This document shows, one piece after another, positions 15,981 to 25,386 of a DNA stretch of 64,000 bases; positions within the stretch are counted from its first letter, which is position 1; each line of letters opens with the position of its first letter. The notes below the pieces were generated by a model. That model was not told the DNA's origin and ran no database searches. It was given only the letters and a program-made list of their open reading frames with translations. The position numbers and the translations under genes were made by a program. The DNA comes from Bacillota bacterium (GTDB lineage Bacteria > Bacillota > Clostridia > Lachnospirales > Lachnospiraceae): assembly GCA_023457255.1 (NCBI GenBank), contig JAEWMB010000047.1, positions 1 to 64,000 of the forward strand, in the 5' to 3' direction.

Positions 15981-18900
15981 CTTTACATTCCTGTATGGTT
16001 CTATTCTAAGTGGTTCACCTAGTTGCCCGAGAAAGAGTAAGACTCAATTTACATTCTAGTATGGTTCTATTCTAAGGTTAAATCAGTTCAACAAGAACAC
16101 AGAAAAAATTGATTTACATTCCAGTATGGTTCTATTCTAAGGATATGGGCGGTATCCATCCTTTACCGCCCTACATATTTACATTCCAGTATGGTTCTAT
16201 TCTAAGTTCTCTCAATCAAGGCTCTGTGTCTTTTTTCGCTAATTTACATTCCAGTATGGTTCTATTCTAAGTCTATACCGGTGCAGTCGAGAGCATCTTA
16301 TCTTCTGCATTTACATTCCAGTATGGTTCTATTCTAAGCCTGGATTTAAACTAACTGTCTGTATATCTAGAATATTTACATTCCAGTATGGTTCTATTCT
16401 AAGATCTATACTATAATCACCCGTAACAAAGGCATTTTTATTTACATTCCAGTATGGTTCTATTCTAAGCAGGAAGTAGCTTGCTAAGTAGTCTAGCTGC
16501 ATCATTTACATTCCAGTATGGTTCTATTCTAAGAAACCACCTCCTTGAACAGGCTAATTTGCTCAAATTATTTACATTCCAGTATGGTTCTATTCTAAGC
16601 AAATCGCAATCCATATGCATTACTAACTAATGCGATTTACATTCCAGTATGGTTCTATTCTAAGGCTTAGCGTTTTTTCTTATTAGCTTAGCTTTACACC
16701 ATTTACATTCCAGTATGGTTCTATTCTAAGTCGTTTCATTGAATTTTATAGGGAGGATTAAACAATTTACATTCCAGTATGGTTCTATTCTAAGTATCAC
16801 TACAGTAGTAGGAATAACACTGAATATGAAATTTACATTCCAGTATGGTTCTATTCTAAGGATTTTATGTCATTTTATAACTGGGCAATATCAAAATTTA
16901 CATTCCAGTATGGTTCTATTCTAAGCCCAAAGCACTTTACCAAAACTTCTCTGATCCGTATTTACATTCCAGTATGGTTCTATTCTAAGTTCAGGCATTA
17001 GCATAAAGGAAGCGCAGAGATTAAATTTACATTCCAGTATGGTTCTATTCTAAGCAAAGAGCAAATTGACATTTCTAATAGTTTATATGAATTTACATTC
17101 CAGTATGGTTCTATTCTAAGTTGTGCTACCTAAATTCATCGAGCCAGTACCGAAATTTACATTCCAGTATGGTTCTATTCTAAGAGGTCTGTGGGTCGGT
17201 ACTATTTGTTATATATGTCATTTACATTCCAGTATGGTTCTATTCTAAGTACGAACTCAAAGGGCTAGTTACTATCATAAACGAATTTACATTCCAGTAT
17301 GGTTCTATTCTAAGCGATTACTTTCGCCTAGGTTATATTTATATCGTTTATTTACATTCCAGTATGGTTCTATTCTAAGTGTCAACTCTCTATCAGAATC
17401 AACATAGACATCAACATTTACATTCCAGTATGGTTCTATTCTAAGTGACTTTGATAAGTGCTATGAAATGCTAAAGAGTAAATTTACATTCCAGTATGGT
17501 TCTATTCTAAGGGATATGCAATTATCAATAATAATGTATTTAATAGTAATTTACATTCCAGTATGGTTCTATTCTAAGTGAGCCTGAAACAGTAGGTCAA
17601 TGCACAGGACTTAATTTACATTCCAGTATGGTTCTATTCTAAGAGTTTACAGCGAGGTATATCAATCGATTTAATGACAATTTACATTCCAGTATGGTTC
17701 TATTCTAAGATTTTAAGATTGAGGTTATTCGCCGATTTTGATGGATTTACATTCCAGTATGGTTCTATTCTAAGCAAAAGCCTAACGGATTACAGATAAT
17801 CTTGATTGAATTTACATTCCAGTATGGTTCTATTCTAAGACGGCTTTATGTCAGCTCTTATTCTATTTGTTATCGATTTACATTCCAGTATGGTTCTATT
17901 CTAAGCCAGTAGCAGCACTTATTGCCTCAGCCAAACTAGAATTTACATTCCAGTATGGTTCTATTCTAAGCATAGTATCCACTGGTGTTCTACCATTTAA
18001 TATGTATTTACATTCCAGTATGGTTCTATTCTAAGAAGAAACCCTTTGGAGTAGTCTTCATAATTATTGTTATTTACATTCCAGTATGGTTCTATTCTAA
18101 GCAAAAGACACCGACACAAGAGACGATTCTAAAATAATTTACATTCCAGTATGGTTCTATTCTAAGCAGTTAGGGATATTAATGAGATAAAGAAATCTTT
18201 ATTTACATTCCAGTATGGTTCTATTCTAAGGCAGCTCGATGTTATTCAAAGGTGTATCGAACTAATTTACATTCCAGTATGGTTCTATTCTAAGCATTTC
18301 ACACTAGGTATATGTATTGGCGCTTCTCTATTTACATTCCAGTATGGTTCTATTCTAAGGAAAAACCCGAATTTGAGCAAATTAGCCTGTTTAAATATTT
18401 ACATTCCAGTATGGTTCTATTCTAAGAAGAAAGACGGTGGACTTAAGTCTGATTATGTTAATTTACATTCCAGTATGGTTCTATTCTAAGCAGGAGAGCA
18501 ATGGGTTAATGAAGTTTTCGCTACTCAATTTACATTCCAGTATGGTTCTATTCTAAGGAGAAATCTAGATATGTTGTATATTACTCTTGCGTATTTACAT
18601 TCCAGTATGGTTCTATTCTAAGTTGTTCAGCAATTGCTTTTGCAATTCCAGGAAATGTATTTACATTCCAGTATGGTTCTATTCTAAGTTATTTGGTTTG
18701 ACGGTCATGTCGGTTTATATCTATTTACATTCCAGTATGGTTCTATTCTAAGGTAAATTCGGCTTCCTACTGGTGGATCAATAATCTCATTTACATTCCA
18801 GTATGGTTCTATTCTAAGCAAAAAGTTTCGGTGTATTGAGTAGGCAAGGAAATATTTACATTACAGTATGGTTCTATTCTAAGATATAATACTGTATAAT

Positions 18901-19340
18901 AGTATAGTATTGTGCAGTATTTACATTCCAGTATGGTTCTATTCTAAGTAGATTGTTCAGGTGGACATCCTGAGTGGCATATAAATTTACATTCCAGTAT
19001 GGTTCTATTCTAAGGGTGAGCTGCTTATATTAAAAGGTTATAATCTTGTATTTACATTCCAGTATGGTTCTATTCTAAGTAGCCGCCATTAACACAAATA
19101 GAAAGTACATATGTAATTTACATTCCAGTATGGTTCTATTCTAAGTGAGAGTTTTGACGGTTGAGTATTGCTTGATCCAAATTTACATTCCAGTATGGTT
19201 CTATTCTAAGTACTATTAAATTTAAATTGCGTAATTGCGAAAGTTATTTACATTCCAGTATGGTTCTATTCTAAGAAAAATAGCAAAACTACTAAACTAC
19301 GATATAACATATTTACATTCCAGTATGGTTCTATTCTAAG
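15981..19340 (-). CRISPR. Type I-B CRISPR array, 52 repeats and 51 spacers
   Basis: I count 52 copies of a 30-base repeat that reads ATTTACATTCC...CTATTCTAAG on the plus strand, with spacers of 34-37 bases. As transcribed (minus strand) each repeat ends AATGTAAAT, the usual 8-base 5' handle of type I-B crRNAs in clostridia. The two repeats at the left end are degenerate (15981-16010 with two changes, 16047-16076 with one), marking the trailer; the right-hand end next to cas2 is the leader end. One internal repeat at 18854-18883 has a single C-to-A change. Spacer sequences look unrelated to each other; their targets were not searched. Confidence 0.99.
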
Positions 19341-19520
19341 CTTTCTCTCTAAACTCCATACGATTACTCTATAAATTCCACCTTTTTTGTCGACCTATAA
19401 ACTTCCATTATATTTTAGCATAAAAAAATTATATTATAAACCATAAAATTACCTTTTTACTTATGATTCAAAGCTTTGTCAACCCCCCAGTAATTTTACC
19501 TTATTGCAGGTCGACAATCA
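19341..19520 (-). promoter_or_regulatory. CRISPR leader
   Basis: AT-rich 180-base region between cas2 and the first repeat. On the minus strand it carries a TTGACA box after a run of six G, with a TAAAAA 17 bases on, and further TATAAT-like stretches nearer the array. A 9-bp inverted repeat, AGGTCGACA at 19508-19516 and TGTCGACCT at 19388-19396, brackets 111 bases of it. It should contain the array promoter and the sequences that direct new-spacer insertion. Confidence 0.75.
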
Positions 19521-19799
19521 TTATAGAAAGTTAGAAGTTTTATCTTCTTGTGTTCCCCACATCTCTTTTTCCAACCAACGTTCATGTCTGCTTTTAAAAA
19601 TTATAACGGAATCTCTATCTCTACGAATATATTTTTGTAAATCCACATTGAGCTGAATAATTTGAGCCTTTGTTAATTCACCTTCAAATACGGAATTTTG
19701 GACATGGTGTAAATACTTTTTACAGATTTTAAAAACATTTCGCCAAACTCTTGGTCCAGTATCATCTAGCCTAATATCATATACTAAAATAATATACAT
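19521..19799 (-). CDS. cas2: CRISPR-associated endonuclease Cas2
   Basis: A 92-residue Cas2 with the ferredoxin-like start MYIILVYDIRLDDTGPRVWRNVFKICKKYLHHVQNSVFEGELT, including the conserved Asp of VYDI. It forms the integrase complex with Cas1. GGGAGG precedes the ATG and it starts 12 bases after the cas1 stop. Last gene of the cas operon, next to the array leader. Confidence 0.97.
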   Translation of the reverse strand: MYIILVYDIRLDDTGPRVWRNVFKICKKYLHHVQNSVFEGELTKAQIIQLNVDLQKYIRRDRDSVIIFKSRHERWLEKEMWGTQEDKTSNFL

Positions 19800-19811
19800 T
19801 TCGCCCTCCCA

Positions 19812-20804
19812 TTACCACCAAATTTGAAAACCTTCATACTCCTTTTCCCCTAAAATATGTTTTATCAACTTATAAGCCTCAAGCCTAATCAAATACTCAT
19901 AGGAAACATCTTTCTCTAAATCTTTATGGCGAATTGTTTTTTTCAATCTTTCATCTAGTTCAGATGTAATAATGCGAGAAGCCTCTTTCGTCAAATGCAA
20001 ATAATTAAGCTCTTTTGTAAAACTCTTTTCTGTTATTTGATTTCGATTTAGTAGAGAAAAAATTAATCTGTCACCAATCAACGGTTTAAATATCTCTGCC
20101 AAATCAAGGCATAATGAAAATCTACGATATCCAGGCTCATGTAAAAAACTTATGGTAGGGTCTAGTTGAGTTTGATACACCTGACATAATACCTTTGTAT
20201 AAATAAGTGAATTTACAAAAGAGATTAAACTATTAATCATATTATCTGGTGGATGCATAACTCTCTTATCAAAATTAATTTCCTGATTAACAATTGTATT
20301 CCAAGCTTCATAATATACTTTCCGTATATTTCCTTCGTATCCCATCAGCTCTTGTATTGATTTACTTTTGTGTATCATTTTCCTATAATCTTGAATTAAA
20401 TCCATACTAGTTTTTACATCTTTACCGCGCCCATCATAATACCTAAGATTTCTATAAATATTTGCGGCTGCTGAAATTATAAAACGTTTTGCTAAATCCA
20501 ATCTCTTTTCATTGTCTAAATATATTTCTGATTGTTTTACCACCAAACTTCCTGCAAGCAAGGACTCTCTTGGATAAAAGCTGCCAATATAAAAATCATA
20601 ATAATTAAAAAAATGAAGCATAATACCATTTTGTGATATAAGATTTAATAGACTTGTATTAAGTGTCATTTCAGACATTACATATACGTCAGATATAGAT
20701 TCAATTGGTAAATCACGTCTAACTCCTTCTTCATTTGTAAATCTCAAGGTATTATCCCTGCGCATTAGTTCTCCATTACTGTAAATATAAAAGCTCCGTT
20801 TCAT
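19812..20804 (-). CDS. cas1: CRISPR-associated endonuclease Cas1 (type I-B)
   Basis: A 330-residue Cas1. The catalytic residues are visible as the Glu of MGYEGNIRKVYYEAW, the His of SFLHEPGYRRFSLCLDLAE and the Asp in the same segment. The N-terminal beta domain starts MKRSFYIYSNGELMRRDNTL. It is the integrase of spacer acquisition, working with Cas2, and in this subtype with Cas4 to select and trim prespacers. GGAGG precedes the ATG; the genes cas4, cas1 and cas2 are 12-15 bases apart, a single transcription unit. Confidence 0.97.
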   Translation of the reverse strand: MKRSFYIYSNGELMRRDNTLRFTNEEGVRRDLPIESISDVYVMSEMTLNTSLLNLISQNGIMLHFFNYYDFYIGSFYPRESLLAGSLVVKQSEIYLDNEKRLDLAKRFIISAAANIYRNLRYYDGRGKDVKTSMDLIQDYRKMIHKSKSIQELMGYEGNIRKVYYEAWNTIVNQEINFDKRVMHPPDNMINSLISFVNSLIYTKVLCQVYQTQLDPTISFLHEPGYRRFSLCLDLAEIFKPLIGDRLIFSLLNRNQITEKSFTKELNYLHLTKEASRIITSELDERLKKTIRHKDLEKDVSYEYLIRLEAYKLIKHILGEKEYEGFQIWW

Positions 20805-20819
20805 TCGTTCTATTCCTCC

Positions 20820-21314
20820 CTAAATGTAACATAAATCATTGTAAGCACAGGATTTACATACACGACAATTGATTGTTTGTGGTGGAATTTCAAGTATACT
20901 AACTTCTTGTATTTCCATAATTTTTTTATCTAGTTCCTTGCAATCCTCTTCTGATAATTCAATTTCCAAAGTCTGTTTTAACAATGGGTAATCAATTTTT
21001 CCATGTATACCATCTACTCCTCGATGCTTTAAATAATGCAAATAATATTTTAATTGCCATATAGAAGCACTTTCTACTTTTTTGCTTTTCTTAACTTCGT
21101 GTAAAACTCTTTCTTGGCGGATAAAATCAATATTAATTACATTATCAATGTTTATGTGTTTATCATCTTTGGGATAAGAAGATTCATCTAAAATTTTACC
21201 AATCTGTACATGTTCATTTTCCTGTTCCATTCTAACTTCATGTAAGAAATACCATAATTTTCGATCACATACTTCATGATAATAAATCATCATGCCAGAT
21301 ATTCTGGTTTTCAT
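20820..21314 (-). CDS. cas4: CRISPR-associated exonuclease Cas4
   Basis: A 164-residue Cas4. The single upstream cysteine (HEVCDRKLWYFL) and the C-terminal cluster CRVCKSCAYNDLC supply the four iron-sulfur ligands, and the nuclease core includes GKILDE, the Asp of the segment around residue 84 (NIDFIRQ) and EVKKS. Family members trim prespacer overhangs and fix PAM orientation for Cas1-Cas2. Placed between cas3 and cas1. Confidence 0.95.
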   Translation of the reverse strand: MKTRISGMMIYYHEVCDRKLWYFLHEVRMEQENEHVQIGKILDESSYPKDDKHINIDNVINIDFIRQERVLHEVKKSKKVESASIWQLKYYLHYLKHRGVDGIHGKIDYPLLKQTLEIELSEEDCKELDKKIMEIQEVSILEIPPQTINCRVCKSCAYNDLCYI

Positions 21315-21329
21315 TTATTCAACCCCTTT

Positions 21330-23585
21330 CTAAAAAAAATTATCTCCCAGTTCATTTTTTAATAGTCCCTGCCCCTTACACTCTTCTCTATTAAAATCAT
21401 AGGCAGAATCCGTCTTAAAAATCTTAGTTCCTTTCATTGGATGGTTATAGCTTGATTTCAGCGGATATGACGTTGTAATTACATTATCTTGTAGCTCCTT
21501 TCTTGCCATTGCCCTCTGTTCTTCTGCACTGATATTCTCCTTTGATAAACGAAAAAATGCAGACTCTACTGATTTTTCACCATTTAGTATCTCTACTAAG
21601 TCATCCATCCGTCCATTTTCGTTTGATTTATTATAAACCTCATACGGTATATAAGAATATGAGGAAATATTCCGAAAATTCTTTTTCGCCTCATCTCTTT
21701 CAAAAATACCTGGGATTAAATTATTACAGGAATTAATCGTATCTCTGATTGCATTATAAAATGGAGTCCCTTCCAGTTCTTGTGTATTGTAAACCTTCTG
21801 AATATATTCTTGTTTTTTGCATTCGTCAAATGGAACTTCTATGTATTGCTTTAAATATTCCACAGAACGAAGGTACAACTCCTTATCATATACTCCTTTA
21901 TCATCTTCCTTCTTTTTTACACCATTCCCGGTATCATAAATATATACATTAGCTATAGCAGCAGTATAATCCCTAAGTCTGAAACACCGACCCATTCTTT
22001 GCAGTAAACTGTCCGCAGTACACATTTCAGTATATAAAATATCAAAATCAATATTTAGACTTGCTTCCACTATTTGAGTGGATATCCAGATTCCGTACTT
22101 ATTGCTTTTTGAAAATTCAATAATCTTTTGTTCCAGGTATCTTTTATCGCTTTGTTTAAAATGAGAATGAAGCAGATGAACATCCATACCTCTATTGTTT
22201 AGTTCTTCATATACCTTTTGGGATTTTCCAACAGTATTACAAATTATAAGGATTTTTTTACTCCTTTCCTCCTTTGAAATTTCGTCATAATCAAATTCCC
22301 CTTGGATGTAATTACAAACATGCCTGATTTGCTCAGAAAGAAATACTTTTGGTTTCTCAAACTGAATTCCCTCCTGCTCCATAAAATGAACAAAAACCGG
22401 TGGCAATGTTGCTGTAATAATAGCAAACTTTCCTCCTGCTTCTGAAATTAATTTCAAACCATAAATTAATTTCCCTATGATATCAGGCGCATAAGCTTGT
22501 ATTTCATCAATAATCAATTTTGAATATTTGAGAGTAGCTAATATTAATTCACTGCCTTTATATTTATAAACAAAAGAAAATAGCTGATCTATGGTACTAA
22601 TTGTTAACGGATACGAAAAATTTCTTGCTGCCTCATACTTTTGTATTGAGCTTTCCTCTTCATTCTCTATTAAATACGCTATAGCATCCGAATGCAGCAA
22701 ACCAATGCATTCTTCCGGATATTGATAATCTTGCTTAATTCTTTCATAAATTGCATTAATGGATACCCGTAAAGGTAGGGTATAAAATGCCTTCCCATTG
22801 TCTATCCATAAAAGCGCTGCTTCTGTTTTCCCTGCCCCGGTAGGTGCAACGATAACTATATTTTTATCTTTATTCTCTTTCATATATCCCTGCGCTTCAC
22901 GCAAAGAACCATATTTCAAGATTATTTCATTGTTTACTAATGTGCCAATACCTAATTTGGAAATGTCATTTGAAACCTCAATTGGTCTTATCCTTTCAGA
23001 ACTAGCCCAGTAATCTAATTTATTTAGCATTCCCTTAATAATTGCATATGAAACCCATTCTTTGTCTTCCAACTGCCGGAAAGAATTTTTATCACCTAGT
23101 TTATAGATATATCTAAAATATCCTGCCTGTGGGCTATTATTGAATCTAGGCTTTAAATCTTCGTAAATATAAGAACGCAGTTCATTATTATCAAAGGGAT
23201 ACTCCCTAGTATGGTGGAATGCAATAGCATTCACTAATATTCTCAGTTCCATTTCATTGAATACTTTATCCAATTCTCTAAAATCTAAAAATGCAGGACT
23301 TAAGTATCCATGAGGAACATTTTTACTATCTTTCTTACTGTATAATTTTTTTAACTTTTTTTCATCCATATCTATCGATAGCATATATCTTTTGTCCATA
23401 AGACACTGAAAATAATAACTTCCCTTACCATAATCATGATACTTTGCCGTCAGATAAATTAATTTCCATTCTTTTTCCGTAAAATGATCACCATACAATT
23501 CTTTAAGAAGATGTAATGCAGCAAACAAATTAGAATTATGCTCTTGCAAGGTTTCTTTGGTTTTACTCTTTACTAAAAAATCCAC
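21330..23585 (-). CDS. cas3: CRISPR-associated helicase/nuclease Cas3 (HD + SF2)
   Basis: A 751-residue Cas3 fusing the HD nuclease (His50-Asp51 in AKYHDYGKG, later HHTREYPF) to a superfamily 2 helicase (Walker A in APTGAGKTEAAL near residue 250, DEIQ near 355, motif VI QRMGRCFR). It is recruited by Cascade to degrade the non-target strand. It starts with GTG, five bases after GAGGAG. A 17-bp-arm palindrome lies about 30 bases upstream, between it and cas5, so its level may be set separately from the Cascade genes. Confidence 0.97.
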   Translation of the reverse strand: MDFLVKSKTKETLQEHNSNLFAALHLLKELYGDHFTEKEWKLIYLTAKYHDYGKGSYYFQCLMDKRYMLSIDMDEKKLKKLYSKKDSKNVPHGYLSPAFLDFRELDKVFNEMELRILVNAIAFHHTREYPFDNNELRSYIYEDLKPRFNNSPQAGYFRYIYKLGDKNSFRQLEDKEWVSYAIIKGMLNKLDYWASSERIRPIEVSNDISKLGIGTLVNNEIILKYGSLREAQGYMKENKDKNIVIVAPTGAGKTEAALLWIDNGKAFYTLPLRVSINAIYERIKQDYQYPEECIGLLHSDAIAYLIENEEESSIQKYEAARNFSYPLTISTIDQLFSFVYKYKGSELILATLKYSKLIIDEIQAYAPDIIGKLIYGLKLISEAGGKFAIITATLPPVFVHFMEQEGIQFEKPKVFLSEQIRHVCNYIQGEFDYDEISKEERSKKILIICNTVGKSQKVYEELNNRGMDVHLLHSHFKQSDKRYLEQKIIEFSKSNKYGIWISTQIVEASLNIDFDILYTEMCTADSLLQRMGRCFRLRDYTAAIANVYIYDTGNGVKKKEDDKGVYDKELYLRSVEYLKQYIEVPFDECKKQEYIQKVYNTQELEGTPFYNAIRDTINSCNNLIPGIFERDEAKKNFRNISSYSYIPYEVYNKSNENGRMDDLVEILNGEKSVESAFFRLSKENISAEEQRAMARKELQDNVITTSYPLKSSYNHPMKGTKIFKTDSAYDFNREECKGQGLLKNELGDNFF

Positions 23586-23613
23586 TCATTCTCCTCTTTT
23601 CCATATAAGAAAT

Positions 23614-23675
23614 GAGACTACCGTCAAATAACCTTGGGGAATAATTATTCCAAATGTGTATTTGACGGTAGTCTC
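23614..23675. repeat. Large perfect palindrome between cas5 and cas3
   Basis: GAGACTACCGTCAAATA (23614-23630) and its exact complement (23659-23675) are 17-bp arms around a 28-base loop that contains a second palindrome, GGAATAATTATTCC, at 23639-23652. On the cas-transcribed strand only a weak U-rich stretch (ATTTCTTAT) follows, so it is at best a partial terminator. It could also be an RNA processing site, a protein site or a small palindromic mobile element. The adjacent 23676-23795 is AT-rich with a 14-base palindrome (ATAACTATAGTTAT). Confidence 0.85.
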
Positions 23676-23795
23676 GTCTACTATGCTTTAATTTAACTTT
23701 ACATGATACCAGTGTATGTGCCTAATTTTCTTTATATAGAACTTCAATTCTTTCTATAAAATATAACTATAGTTATGCTATTATTCCTCTCTCAG

Positions 23796-24521
23796 TTATG
23801 CAAGACAAACAAAATAATTTAGCTGTTTCCTCTCATCCCAATCTAAGAAAGTGTCTTTTAAGTTTAGCTGGCTTCCCTTAGCGGCGTAATGTACTTTAAC
23901 AACTTCATCCCAAACTCTTTGATTTGTTTTCTGATCAATGTGATACATTTTGTTCAAAGTGTATATTGTTCCAGCAGTCCCCTCACCATCTATATTTTTC
24001 AAAGGAATATACATATCATGTACTAATAAATTGTCATTATAGGGGTCTAATTCCTTTAATTCCACAACTTCTACCTCATTAATTCGTACAATATCTTCAT
24101 GTCTGCCTAGACTTAAATAATATTTTGGACTTATAAGGCTATTGTATATGGTATCAAAATCCTCATCATCTGGTATTACATGTATAACAAGCTCAATATC
24201 CGATAAGAGATGAATACTCCTAACCCCCCTATTTATTCCATCATATTCTCCTTTTGCATTTAATACCTTACTTTGATGACGACTAGGATCATACTTTATT
24301 CCAAAGTTATATAATGTTGCTAAATCAGAAACATCGCTGATATAACTTCCTTGAATAGAAATCTGCATGGAATGTGATGTTTCGAATCCGCAAGCGAAAT
24401 GAATCATACCAATAACACTGGAATAGGGTGGCAGCGGATAGCTTTCTTTTACTAAAAAACTCGCTGGCTTTCTATAGTTTGGCAGTTGCTGGGAAAGGCT
24501 GATTCGAATTGCCTTAAGCAT
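23796..24521 (-). CDS. cas5: CRISPR-associated protein Cas5 (type I-B)
   Basis: A 241-residue Cas5 starting MLKAIRISLSQQLPNYRKPASFLVKESYPLPPYSSVIGMIHFACG, the N-terminal RRM region that holds the crRNA 5' handle in Cascade. The ATG at 24521 overlaps the end of cas7 by eight bases and has GAGG six bases upstream; a further upstream in-frame start is not needed. Part of the Cascade gene group cas6-cas8-cas7-cas5. Confidence 0.94.
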   Translation of the reverse strand: MLKAIRISLSQQLPNYRKPASFLVKESYPLPPYSSVIGMIHFACGFETSHSMQISIQGSYISDVSDLATLYNFGIKYDPSRHQSKVLNAKGEYDGINRGVRSIHLLSDIELVIHVIPDDEDFDTIYNSLISPKYYLSLGRHEDIVRINEVEVVELKELDPYNDNLLVHDMYIPLKNIDGEGTAGTIYTLNKMYHIDQKTNQRVWDEVVKVHYAAKGSQLNLKDTFLDWDERKQLNYFVCLA

Positions 24522-25386
24522 AATAATCCTCAACTTCTTTCTTTAACGTCTGAAATAATTGACTGACAGAAACAGGTGCTAATTCATTAATCTCATCTTG
24601 ATTTTTAAATTTTCCATCTAAACTTCCTATAATCGTATGTAGTTTTGTATCTTCACATGATTCTATAATATCTTTAATCAATGCTATATTTAAACCTTTT
24701 TTATTCAATTCCACTCTACCTTCAAAATAAGGATTCTTTCTTTTATAAACACCGCCTACTGCAAAAATTGGTCCCAGATTTTCGCGTCTTCCTTTAATAT
24801 CGCGGTATAAATATTGAATTGTGTCTAATAGTAAATGAATTCTACGTATTTTTTCTGCACCATCTAAATTAATCTCATCATTTGCATCAATTCCTACTCT
24901 ATCCAAATCAATGGTAATGGTATAGACATATAAAGAATGGTGTATCTCACTTTGCGCAATCGCATTACTCAAATCTTTTCCACGTTTGGCAAGTCCCATG
25001 TTTGTTAAAAAATCTAAATCTGATTTATATGGTTCTAAAGAAACGGCATTGCTTAAACGAACCACTGCCGAGCGAATACTCTGTGTTCCTTTATCCTTTT
25101 CGCCTTTTGCACTTGTCTTCATGTAGCCAAACAAATCTATTTCAGGATAGTCTGTAATGGTAGCCATCGGTGCAAACTGTACAACCCCTGCATCCTCTAC
25201 CGGAGTATTATCACACTGCATTTGATTTACAATATTATAACGTATCGCCTGTCTTGAAATATAAGTATAGACTTCACCATTTCCTTTCGTCATCTTCTTT
25301 AACTGTGATATATTCGCTATGCCCTCACCATAATTAGCACTCTGTGCTTCAAAAATCATTGTAAGTGTTAATCCATTTCTACTCAT
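24514..25386 (-). CDS. cas7: CRISPR-associated protein Cas7 (Cst2/DevR family)
   Basis: A 290-residue Cas7 of the Cst2/DevR type, beginning MSRNGLTLTMIFEAQSANYGEG. It forms the crRNA backbone of Cascade. The ATG at 25386 overlaps the cas8 stop by eight bases and follows AAGGAGGGAG; an earlier in-frame ATG ten codons upstream lies inside cas8 and is less likely. Internal features include the helical insertion KGRRENLGPIFAVGG typical of this family. Confidence 0.94.
   Translation of the reverse strand: MSRNGLTLTMIFEAQSANYGEGIANISQLKKMTKGNGEVYTYISRQAIRYNIVNQMQCDNTPVEDAGVVQFAPMATITDYPEIDLFGYMKTSAKGEKDKGTQSIRSAVVRLSNAVSLEPYKSDLDFLTNMGLAKRGKDLSNAIAQSEIHHSLYVYTITIDLDRVGIDANDEINLDGAEKIRRIHLLLDTIQYLYRDIKGRRENLGPIFAVGGVYKRKNPYFEGRVELNKKGLNIALIKDIIESCEDTKLHTIIGSLDGKFKNQDEINELAPVSVSQLFQTLKKEVEDYYA

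Noticed and set aside
16739..16924. A 61-codon plus-strand reading frame within the CRISPR array
   Set aside because: It spans repeats and spacers, has no independent ribosome binding site and reads repeat sequence several times; it is a chance frame in the array.
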